DNA of 35,521 nt from Planctomycetota bacterium (GTDB taxonomy: Bacteria > Planctomycetota > Planctomycetia > Planctomycetales > Planctomycetaceae), in the NCBI GenBank assembly GCA_018242565.1, contig JAFEBR010000142.1, forward strand, positions 1-35,521, read 5' to 3'. The notes beneath the pieces were generated by a model. The model saw nothing but the letters and a program-made list of their open reading frames with translations. It made no database searches and was not told the origin of the DNA. This document shows positions 29,091-35,521 of the stretch, one piece after another. Position numbers and translations under genes: made by a program. The first letter of the stretch is position 1. Every line of letters begins with the position of its first letter.

Positions 29091-30470
29091 TTACACAGTG
29101 TAGATTTCGCGCACCGGCCGTCCAGCCGACAGCTGATGCCAGCCTCCGCGGGCCCCCCGCACCCGGGTCCGCGGGTTGACACCCAGTAAATCGAACATGG
29201 TCGCAGTCAGGTCCGCCGGGCTGACGGGCGCGTCGATCACCGAGGCCGCGTGCTCGTCGGTGGCTCCGTACACCAGCCCGCCCTGGAGACCGCCCCCGGC
29301 CAGCAGCACGCTGAACGCATGCGGCCAGTGATCGCGGCTCGCCCACGGTTGCGAAATGCGCGGCGTCCGCCCGAAATCTCCCATCCAGACCACGAGTGTT
29401 TCATCCAGCAGTCCCCGGCCGGACAGGTCTTCAAGCAGCGCCGCCAGCGCCTGATCGGCCCGCGGCGCCAGACTCTCTTTCACCAGCGGAAAGTGATTGC
29501 GGTGCGTATCCCACGGATTATTGGCCGGGCGCTCGCCGCGGCCATCGGCCCAGTCTTGCGGCTCGTGCCCCCAATATACCGTGACGAACCGCGCACCCGA
29601 CTCGACCAGCCTCCGGGCCAGCAGCACCGATTGTCCGTGGCGATTGCGGCCATACTGGTCCCGCAGGCGCGGTGATTCCCGATCCAGTTGAAATGCGCGG
29701 TCCACGCGGGGGGTGGCGACGATCTCCTGCGCCTGACGCTGAAACGATTCCAGCCGGGCCGCCCCGGCGATCTCGACTCGTGCAGAGCCCGTGCGATCAA
29801 GCACCTCTCGCAGCGTCGCCCGTTGCTGCAGTCGCTCTATAGTCACGCCGGGACACAGTGCGAAATCGGGAGACTGCACCTGGCCCGCCGCGCTGACACT
29901 CACGAGAAACGGATCATAAGTCGCACCCAAGACCCCCCCCTGCTGCCCAGGCAGCACGCGGGCTTCCATCTGCATCAATTCAGGCAAATGAATGATCTGA
30001 GGCATGACGGCGGACCTCTGATCGGCACAGCCCAAAGCGGCGGCGGCGTGAGGCAGATCCGTCTCTTCCACCTTCAAACCGCCGGCCGAACTCAGATGTT
30101 TGTAACCGGTCAGCATCTGGTAGACCGCCGGGTCGTGTACCAGCTCTTCGTGCCGAACCGAACGCACCAGGCAGACATGCTGCATCTGCCGGGCCAGACG
30201 GGGCAACAACTCGCCAATTTGCAACCCGGGCACGCTCGTCGCAATCGGCTGCCAGGGCCCACGAATTTCCGCGGGAGCCGCCGGCTTGAGATCCAACAGA
30301 TCGATGTGACTCGGACCGCCATCGAGGTACAGCAGAATGCAGGCCTTGGCCCGTCGGCTGGCACTCGCCCGACCGATCTGGGGCAGCAGTGACGAGGCAC
30401 CACACCCGGTCAGACCGATCGAGCCTGCCTGCAACACTCGCCTGCGTGAGATGCCGCTCAGTTCATTCAT
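29091..30470 (-). CDS. DUF1501 family Tat-exported protein
   Basis: About 459 residues. Seen: a twin-arginine leader (SGISRRRVLQAGSIGLTGC), the family block YLDGGPSHIDLLDLKP, TDLPHAAAAL, RDQYGRNRHGQSVLLARRL, and the C-terminal block VVWMGDFGRTPRI with RDHWPHAFSVLLAGGGLQGG. The fold is related to sulfatases and alkaline phosphatases, but no catalytic Cys/Ser is identified. DUF1501 genes are greatly expanded in planctomycetes, usually next to a DUF1549/DUF1553 gene; that partner is absent here. ATG 30470 is chosen since the RR motif follows at once; GTG 30494 is also open. Neither has a clear ribosome-binding site. About 100 bases separate it from the kinase stop upstream. Confidence 0.88.
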   Translation of the reverse strand: MNELSGISRRRVLQAGSIGLTGCGASSLLPQIGRASASRRAKACILLYLDGGPSHIDLLDLKPAAPAEIRGPWQPIATSVPGLQIGELLPRLARQMQHVCLVRSVRHEELVHDPAVYQMLTGYKHLSSAGGLKVEETDLPHAAAALGCADQRSAVMPQIIHLPELMQMEARVLPGQQGGVLGATYDPFLVSVSAAGQVQSPDFALCPGVTIERLQQRATLREVLDRTGSARVEIAGAARLESFQRQAQEIVATPRVDRAFQLDRESPRLRDQYGRNRHGQSVLLARRLVESGARFVTVYWGHEPQDWADGRGERPANNPWDTHRNHFPLVKESLAPRADQALAALLEDLSGRGLLDETLVVWMGDFGRTPRISQPWASRDHWPHAFSVLLAGGGLQGGLVYGATDEHAASVIDAPVSPADLTATMFDLLGVNPRTRVRGARGGWHQLSAGRPVREIYTV

Positions 30471-30571
30471 CGTAGGGCTGATGATAACCCGCACTGACGG
30501 GGCAGCACAATTCGTGTCAGGCCACCCATTCGAACACCTGCCCGCAGGCCGGGCGTGACCCGAGCGGATTT

Positions 30572-33118
30572 CTACAGGCGGCCCGGGCCAGATGTCCGTC
30601 CGCGACCGAGATACTCGCGGATCGCAGCCTGGAATTCGCGGACGTTTGCGAACCGATCGGCGGGCTGGGTGGCCATGGCCTGCAGGGCGATATCCAGCAA
30701 CGGCCCGCGATATTCGGTCGGTCGGATTTCATTCCGCTGCAGCATCGAGGTTTCTTCGACCATCGTCGACGTCGGCGGGTGTGGCGGAAACCCGGCGATG
30801 ATTTCGTACAACGTCGCTCCCAGCAGGTAGACGTCGCAGCGTTCATCGATCCGGTCGAATTCACGCCCCAGTTGCTCGGGCGCTGCATAGGGCTGACTGA
30901 CCCAGTTCCAATTGGGGAAATCGGCCAGCGCGTCCCAACTGCGGAAAGTCCGCGTGACGAGTGCCGCTCCCCAGTCGACCACGCACGTTTCGCCGTATTG
31001 CCCCAGGAAGATATTCGCTGGTTTCAGATCGCGATGCAGAATGCCACGCTCGTGGGCGTACGCCACCACATCGGAAGCCCGCAGCAGAGTTTCGAGATTT
31101 TCGTACACGCTGCGGTCGCGCAACACCTTGTTCCAGGTCTGGCCGCGAATCCATTTCATCGCGATGTAAAAGCGGCCCGGTTCGTCCTGAAAGATCTCGA
31201 GCACGGGAATGATTCCCGGATGGTCGAGGTTCGCCGTAACGACTGCCTCGCTCAAGAAACATTCCAGGTCGCGACGCTGCAGCAACCGTTTGACACGGGC
31301 CAGTTCCGAGGGAGCCAGGCGCCGGCGGGTTTCCTCGTCAACATCGCACGGCTGGAACGCTTTGACAACCACCTCGCGGTCGAGCACGACCTGGCGGGCC
31401 AGGTAGATGCGGGCCAACCGACTCTCGGCACGCAGATTCCCCAGTTCGTAATCGACCATGCCACCCGGTTCATCGGTCGACAGCCGGATACGACGTGTCG
31501 GAATCTTCGACAACAGCGACAGGCTGGCTGACGATTCCGCAGCCGTATCGTCGGGAAGACCGTCGTGGCTGCGCCCGGACAGCACCGACAACCGCTGCTG
31601 CAACTGATGGAAGATGCCAGCCGCCAGCGGTTCATTCGACATCCAGCGTTCAAGGTCGTCGGCCAGTTCCCGCGCACTCGCGTACCGGTCGGCGGGCTGC
31701 AATGCCATCGCCTTCAGGCAGATCGCCTGCAGCGATGTGGGGACTTCAGGATTCACATCGCGCGGTGGCGGGAATTCGCCCCGCTGAATCCGTTCGACCT
31801 GCGCGGCGTGGCCCCCGTACTGTTTGAACGCCGGCCGGCCGGTGAGCAGGTGATACAGTGTGGCCCCCAGTCCATACACGTCGGTCGCCGGAGTCAATTC
31901 TTCGAGTTTGCCGGCTGCCTGCTCGGGACTCATGTACGCCATCGTGCCGATGACCGTCCCGTCGCGGGTCAGACAGGTTTCATCCATGTCGTCATCGCTG
32001 CCGGTGTTCGATTTGTGGGCGGCGATGTCCGACTTGCCATGCACCTTTGCCAGGCCCCAGTCGATGATCAACGTCTCGCCGTATTTGCCGAGAATGATAT
32101 TCTTCGGCTTGAGATCCCGGTGCAGCACACCTCGGCTGTGGGCGTATTCCATGGCGTTGCAGACGTCGATCAACCGCCCCAGCAGTTGCGTCAGCGCCAA
32201 CTGGCGTTCACCCGCCCGATTCCGATTGGGGTTATCTTTGCGATGGAACTCTTCAATGGCGTCTTTGAGCGTATCGCCCGGCGCAAACCGCATCACGTAA
32301 TACGGGCGACCGTCTTCCCACTCTCCCAAAGCGTGAACCGGAACAATCCCCGGGTGTTCCAGTGCCCCGGTGATCTCAGCTTCCAGCAGGAACCGTTGCC
32401 GATTGTTGGGATCGTCGGCGAATTTCGGCAGCATCTGCTTGAAAGCCACTTCACGATTCAATTCGCGATCGAATGCGACATAGACGATCCCCAGGCCGCC
32501 TCGCGCGTGTTCCTTCCGAATTTCAAACCGACAAGTCGTCGAGGCGACCGGTGGTTCGGGACCATTTGAATGAGGTGCCCAGCCCGACTTGCCCGGCATG
32601 ACGGGGGTGTGGGGTGAAGGAGGACTGTTGGCACCGGCGGCCGGTTCGAGTTCCGCCGTTTTGAGTTCACCCAAACTGGTATCCAGCACCGATTCGACGC
32701 GGGCCGAGCCAAACGTGGGAATCGAATCGGGAACCAGCGGAACCGACCCGGGAAAACTCGAACCCTCATTCGTCGGAGAGGAATCTGGTTTGGGGATCGC
32801 CTGGAGTTCGTTTCGCAGCGTGCGCCATTCGACCAGACTTTGCACCAGGTCCACTTCGGCCGCTAAATGCGGAAAGCGCCGCGAGTACTCGGCAGGGTCG
32901 GGTTCTTGACCTAAATGACAGCGGAAGATGTAGTCGGCGTGCACCAGTTCCCAAAGGACCGCCAGACGCAGTGCGTACGGCATTCCATCATGGAGATACT
33001 CTTCAATCGCCGGCCGCTGCGCACCTTTCCAGGCCTGGACGAACCGCGACAGGATCTGGTCCAATTGCACACGCATCGAACTCGGCGAATGCGTCTCGCC
33101 GTCACGTGCGATCGACAT
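30572..33118 (-). CDS. Protein with two tandem Ser/Thr kinase domains
   Basis: 848-residue putative signalling protein. Seen: an N-terminal helical region common in planctomycete kinases (RFVQAWKGAQRPAIEEYL, then EPDPAEYSRRFPHLAAEVD); a Pro/Ser-rich linker (110-195); kinase 1 (about 200-490) with a normal Gly loop (ARGGLGIVYVA), K227, E248, H333-R-D-L-K-P-K-N, D353-W-G, and SPE; and kinase 2 (about 556-835) with a degenerate Gly loop (LRAESRLARIYLA), K586, E624, H695-R-D-L-K-P-A-N, D715-W-G, and APE 746-748. Both keep Lys, Glu, HRD-N and D-W-G. No transmembrane helix or PASTA/WD40 tail is visible, so it is probably cytoplasmic. ATG 33118 has AGGAG at eight bases; ATG 33139 is a less likely start. 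Confidence 0.93.
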   Translation of the reverse strand: MSIARDGETHSPSSMRVQLDQILSRFVQAWKGAQRPAIEEYLHDGMPYALRLAVLWELVHADYIFRCHLGQEPDPAEYSRRFPHLAAEVDLVQSLVEWRTLRNELQAIPKPDSSPTNEGSSFPGSVPLVPDSIPTFGSARVESVLDTSLGELKTAELEPAAGANSPPSPHTPVMPGKSGWAPHSNGPEPPVASTTCRFEIRKEHARGGLGIVYVAFDRELNREVAFKQMLPKFADDPNNRQRFLLEAEITGALEHPGIVPVHALGEWEDGRPYYVMRFAPGDTLKDAIEEFHRKDNPNRNRAGERQLALTQLLGRLIDVCNAMEYAHSRGVLHRDLKPKNIILGKYGETLIIDWGLAKVHGKSDIAAHKSNTGSDDDMDETCLTRDGTVIGTMAYMSPEQAAGKLEELTPATDVYGLGATLYHLLTGRPAFKQYGGHAAQVERIQRGEFPPPRDVNPEVPTSLQAICLKAMALQPADRYASARELADDLERWMSNEPLAAGIFHQLQQRLSVLSGRSHDGLPDDTAAESSASLSLLSKIPTRRIRLSTDEPGGMVDYELGNLRAESRLARIYLARQVVLDREVVVKAFQPCDVDEETRRRLAPSELARVKRLLQRRDLECFLSEAVVTANLDHPGIIPVLEIFQDEPGRFYIAMKWIRGQTWNKVLRDRSVYENLETLLRASDVVAYAHERGILHRDLKPANIFLGQYGETCVVDWGAALVTRTFRSWDALADFPNWNWVSQPYAAPEQLGREFDRIDERCDVYLLGATLYEIIAGFPPHPPTSTMVEETSMLQRNEIRPTEYRGPLLDIALQAMATQPADRFANVREFQAAIREYLGRGRTSGPGRL

Positions 33119-33401
33119 TTCCTCGTCTCCTGGGTGCATTTGAACCTCTGGCCTGAAAGCCGAGCCGAATTCAGAGATGCGGCTGTTCCGCTAAGATACA
33201 CGGGATTTCCCGGTTCGTCACCCCAATTTTGTCAATCGGGGAAATTTTGATACGCCCGTCAGCTCATTCAATGAACTTACGTATATATACAACAAACAGG
33301 GCCGGAATCTGGTGGCAGACCGCGGTTTGAGACGCTTCCCCGGGTCGCACGTCGAACCATCCAAGGTCCACGGACAGTGCGACACGGACGCCGGAAATGC
33401 C
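33119..33401. promoter_or_regulatory. Control region of the double-kinase gene
   Basis: About 280 bases with no gene. It contains a 12-bp palindrome-like element CGGGATTTCCCG (33201-33212). On the minus strand a possible -10 TATCTT (33193-33198) sits next to it, with TGACGA at a 16-base spacing as a weak -35. Further left on that strand lies a better -35, TTGACA (33230-33235), but at the wrong distance. An AT-rich patch with GTATATATAC (33280-33289) also lies here. The element could be an operator overlapping the promoter. Low confidence. Confidence 0.3.
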
Positions 33402-34064
33402 CTATTCGGCCAGTTGGCCGTCGCGCAGCGTCAACACGTGGTCGTCGGCGGCGATGTGCGAGCGATCGTGAGTCACGATCACCACAGTCGAACCCTGTTC
33501 ATCGCGCAATTCCCGCAGATACCGGTACACTTCGGCTCCCGACTGACTATCGAGTTCGCCCGTCGGTTCATCGGCCAGGACCAGTTTGGGGCGTTTCAGC
33601 AAGGCCCGGGCAATCGCCACCCGCTGTTGTTCGCCTCCCGACAACTGATTGGGCCGATGCTCCAGCCGTTCTCCCAGACCCACCCGCCGCAGTAATTCCT
33701 GGGCAGCCGCGAGCTTCTGTGCCGAGATTCCCTGCGGCAGGTACGGAACCAGCACATTTTCGACCGCGTTGAGGTTGGCCAGCAAATTGAAATTCTGAAA
33801 AATGAATCCGATTTCATCCCGCCGATAGCGGTCGCGCTGCGAACGGGTCAGTTGCGAGAGGCGATACCCCAGACAATGGATTTCGCCCGAGGTGGGCACA
33901 TCCAGCGCCCCCAGCAGGTACAACAGGCTGCTCTTGCCGCTGCCACTGGGGCCCACAATGAACGACATTGAGCCCGGGGGGATTTCACAGGTCAGTCCGC
34001 GGAGGGCCCGCACGGTGGTGGTGCCCCGCTGGTACGACTTGGTGACATTTTCGACGCGGATCAT
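33402..34064 (-). CDS. LolD/MacB-like ABC transporter ATP-binding protein
   Basis: 220 residues, complete nucleotide-binding domain of the type-VII (MacB/LolCDE/FtsE) ABC family. Seen: Walker A GPSGSGKS (38-45), Q-loop Q90 in FIFQNFNLL, the signature LSGGEQQ (141-147), Walker B LVLADEP (161-167), D-loop GELD, and switch H199. The ATG begins three bases after the stop of the permease gene, so both are co-translated. Together they would form a mechanotransmission transporter: export of lipoproteins, peptides or toxins, or cell-wall control. No adaptor gene of the MacA type follows inside the window. Substrate not identifiable. Confidence 0.93.
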   Translation of the reverse strand: MIRVENVTKSYQRGTTTVRALRGLTCEIPPGSMSFIVGPSGSGKSSLLYLLGALDVPTSGEIHCLGYRLSQLTRSQRDRYRRDEIGFIFQNFNLLANLNAVENVLVPYLPQGISAQKLAAAQELLRRVGLGERLEHRPNQLSGGEQQRVAIARALLKRPKLVLADEPTGELDSQSGAEVYRYLRELRDEQGSTVVIVTHDRSHIAADDHVLTLRDGQLAE

Positions 34065-34067
34065 GGT

Positions 34068-35321
34068 TCAACCTCGGCGGATCGCGTCCATGGGAACCAT
34101 CCGCGACGCCCGCAGGGCCGGATACATGCCCCCCAGAATTCCCAGGACCGTGCTGAACGCGATGCTGAACAGCAGCAGCGACGGACCGGCATGCAGGTAG
34201 ATCCGCGAGGGCCAGTGCGCATTCACGACGTGGGTGGCAATCCAGCCCAGGAAACTTCCCAGCACACCCCCGACGACCCCCAGGATGCCACTTTCGGCAC
34301 CGATCAGCGTTAACACCTGACTGCCCGACCACCCATTCGCCTTGAGAATGCCGAACTCAATGAACCGTTCGGTCACACTCATCAGCATGGTGTTCACGAT
34401 CCCCACAAAGGCGATCGTGATCCCGATGGCCGTCATCAACCCCAGAAAAATATCGAGGTCCTCGCTGAAATGTTTGAACTCGCGAACCCAGTCGTTGGAG
34501 TCGCGGACTTCGACAGCCGACTCTGAGCTCTCGGCGGTCGCCTCCCCCTTGGCCCCCCCGATCGCCGTCAGAACCAGGTTCTCAGCCGCCCCCAGCCCCA
34601 GGCTCGGAGCCTTCGTATCGTTTGACCGCCCGCGAAAATGGTCGCGAATGGTCGTCGCCAGGGCAGACCGATCGACATTCGGTCCGGGCTCGACATAGAA
34701 GCACGATACTGAGTTTTCTCCCACGCGCGCCGAACGGCGGACCAGTTCAATATCAGTGATAATCGCCACGTCGAGAAACAGCGACTTGCACGAGTAGATC
34801 CCGACGATTTCGAGTTCCAGACCGTCCACCGACAGCTTGTCGCCAATTTTCTTCTGCAATTGCTCAGCAATCGGCCGGCTGATCAGCGCATGGGGTTGGC
34901 CGCGATCGCTCTCTTTCAGAAACCGACCTTCCTGGATGTTCTCGCGATAAACGCTGTAGGCCAACTGGCTGATTTGCTGGAGGTCTGAGCCAAACAGGAA
35001 CCGGGGGGGATTAAACCGCGGCTTGCCATCCAGCAGGTTGGCCCGCACCCAGACTTCGGGATGCACGACGTGCACCCCCGGCATCTGGGCGATTTCCGCT
35101 CCCCAGTCCGTGGGAATGTGCGAAAACAGCGGCACGGGAGCCCCAGGCTGCATGACCACCAGGCCGGGAACTTTGCTGAACGTCGAAGACACCGACGCCT
35201 CAATCCCCTCTGCCACCGAAAACAGGCCGACCATTCCGGCAATCGCTACGGTCAGGCCACACAACGCCAGCAGCGAGCGAACCGGGCGGCTGAACAGGTT
35301 TTTCAAGGCAAAACGGTACAT
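34068..35321 (-). CDS. FtsX/MacB-type ABC transporter permease
   Basis: 417 residues. Seen: an N-terminal transmembrane helix (LLALCGLTVAIAGMVGLFSVA, here shown only as LLALCGLTVAIAGMVG), a large MacB-like periplasmic region (about 50-275) with SRPIAEQLQKKIGDKLSVDG, and three C-terminal helices, including FLGLMTAIGITIAFVGIVN, the conserved SVTERFIEFGILKANGWS, and VLGILGGMYPALRASRM. The arrangement of one plus three helices fits the FtsX/MacB/LolC family. ATG 35321 (MYRFALKNLFSRP) matches the family's usual opening; the frame is open back to 35366 with an Arg-rich lead and is rejected. No good ribosome-binding site was found. Paired with the ATPase three bases downstream. Confidence 0.9.
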   Translation of the reverse strand: MYRFALKNLFSRPVRSLLALCGLTVAIAGMVGLFSVAEGIEASVSSTFSKVPGLVVMQPGAPVPLFSHIPTDWGAEIAQMPGVHVVHPEVWVRANLLDGKPRFNPPRFLFGSDLQQISQLAYSVYRENIQEGRFLKESDRGQPHALISRPIAEQLQKKIGDKLSVDGLELEIVGIYSCKSLFLDVAIITDIELVRRSARVGENSVSCFYVEPGPNVDRSALATTIRDHFRGRSNDTKAPSLGLGAAENLVLTAIGGAKGEATAESSESAVEVRDSNDWVREFKHFSEDLDIFLGLMTAIGITIAFVGIVNTMLMSVTERFIEFGILKANGWSGSQVLTLIGAESGILGVVGGVLGSFLGWIATHVVNAHWPSRIYLHAGPSLLLFSIAFSTVLGILGGMYPALRASRMVPMDAIRRG

Positions 35322-35403
35322 GCGGCGACATTGTAGGCGGCGAGTCCGCCGGCGGGAAGGAGCCACAGACCGACCAGGCCAGAGGGCGGCCCCCTCCAGA
35401 CCC

Positions 35404-35443
35404 GGTCCCCGCCGGTGACCACTTCCTCAGACCGGGGGGGACC
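35404..35443. repeat. Long imperfect inverted repeat before dnaJ
   Basis: Arms GGTCCCC-g-CCGGT (35404-35416) and ACCGG-g-GGGGACC (35431-35443) give a 12-bp stem with one mismatch and a 14-base loop. It ends one base before the TATAAAAT of the likely dnaJ promoter. It may be an operator for a heat-shock regulator, or the end structure of another transcript. It is not the CIRCE element (TTAGCACTC-N9-GAGTGCTAA). Confidence 0.5.
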
Positions 35444-35451
35444 TATAAAAT
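35444..35451 (+). promoter_or_regulatory. Possible -10 of dnaJ giving a near-leaderless start
   Basis: TATAAAAT lies seven bases before the dnaJ ATG. If used as a -10 box, transcription would begin at or within a base or two of the ATG. No ribosome-binding site is found directly upstream of the ATG, in keeping with a leaderless message. No good -35 is visible. Confidence 0.4.
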
Positions 35452-35457
35452 ACCCGT

Positions 35458-35521
35458 ATGGCAAAGCAAGATTATTACAAGGTGCTCGGCGTCTCGAAGA
35501 CAGCTTCCGCCGACGAAATCC
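35458..35521 (+). CDS. dnaJ: DnaJ (Hsp40) co-chaperone, N-terminal fragment
   Basis: Only the first 21 codons are in the window. Seen: the start of the J domain, MAKQDYYKVLGVSKTASADE, which matches the conserved opening of DnaJ (D-Y-Y-x-x-L-G-V, then the A-S-x-x-E-I). The J domain stimulates the ATPase of DnaK. The fragment does not show the HPD loop, the G/F region or the zinc fingers, so it could also be a CbpA-like or other J protein. It is divergent from the ABC transporter genes. Confidence 0.85.
   Translation, partial: MAKQDYYKVLGVSKTASADEI

Noticed and set aside
31268-31275. Further GTCGCGAC octamer inside the kinase gene
   Set aside because: It lacks the flanking TTTC-like half of the arsR motif and lies in coding DNA; the octamer alone is expected by chance in G+C-rich DNA. 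A copy near 10361 is rejected for the same reason.

Overview
The window reads as chromosomal DNA of a planctomycete (phylum Planctomycetota). This rests on the mix of families: a DUF1501 protein with a twin-arginine leader, a PQQ-like beta-propeller protein, a cytoplasmic-looking protein with two Ser/Thr kinase domains carrying DWG in place of DFG, two ECF sigma factors with zinc-finger anti-sigma proteins, and a G+C-rich sequence full of long antisense ORFs. I cannot place it below phylum with confidence. No rRNA, tRNA, CRISPR array or insertion sequence was recognised.

Layout. (1) 0.25-2.5 kb (+): a tightly overlapping lipid operon (CDP-alcohol phosphatidyltransferase-like, PlsC-like acyltransferase, CdsA). 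(2) 2.7-4.5 kb: a zinc-finger anti-sigma gene (-) divergent from an ECF sigma gene (+), then a secreted thioredoxin-like protein (-) behind a 13-bp hairpin. (3) 5.0-11.7 kb (-): an apparent operon, read leftwards: thioredoxin, ECF sigma, zinc-finger anti-sigma, a 72-aa Cys-rich membrane protein, a 93-aa orphan, RND adaptor, RND pump, and a clear Rho-independent terminator. (4) 11.96-16.07 kb (+), divergent from (3): exported DsrE-like protein, DUF2892 membrane protein, sulfide:quinone oxidoreductase (SQR) with its three expected cysteines, and a NodT/TolC-type outer-membrane channel. (5) 16.2-19.3 kb (-): an NtrC-class response regulator and its histidine kinase. (6) 20.0-22.7 kb (+): ArsR repressor behind a strong sigma-70-type promoter, a YgaP-like membrane rhodanese, and a CoA-disulfide/persulfide reductase-rhodanese fusion. 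(7) 23.1-30.5 kb: tandem-domain glycerophosphodiester phosphodiesterase (+), a membrane sulfatase/LTA-synthase-like protein with two small genes upstream (-), PQQ-like beta-propeller protein (+), DUF1501 protein (-). (8) 30.6-35.5 kb: double-kinase protein, LolD/MacB-like ABC ATPase and its FtsX-type permease (-), and the first 21 codons of dnaJ (+).

How it may work together. Blocks 3, 4 and 6 form a reactive-sulfur island: SQR would oxidise sulfide to persulfide or polysulfide at the membrane, the DsrE-like protein, the DUF2892 protein and the membrane rhodanese could carry sulfane sulfur, and the reductase-rhodanese and thioredoxins could reduce persulfides. The RND pump and adaptor (block 3) have no outer-membrane channel in their own operon, but one is the last gene of the SQR operon. 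This suggests a tripartite export system, split over two divergent operons, dedicated to sulfur species or to thiol/metal adducts. Control would come from an ECF sigma/zinc anti-sigma pair inside the pump operon, the NtrC-type system between the blocks, and an ArsR protein whose promoter spacer carries a 15-bp motif repeated upstream of the rhodanese gene. The pump substrate and the regulatory links are inference.
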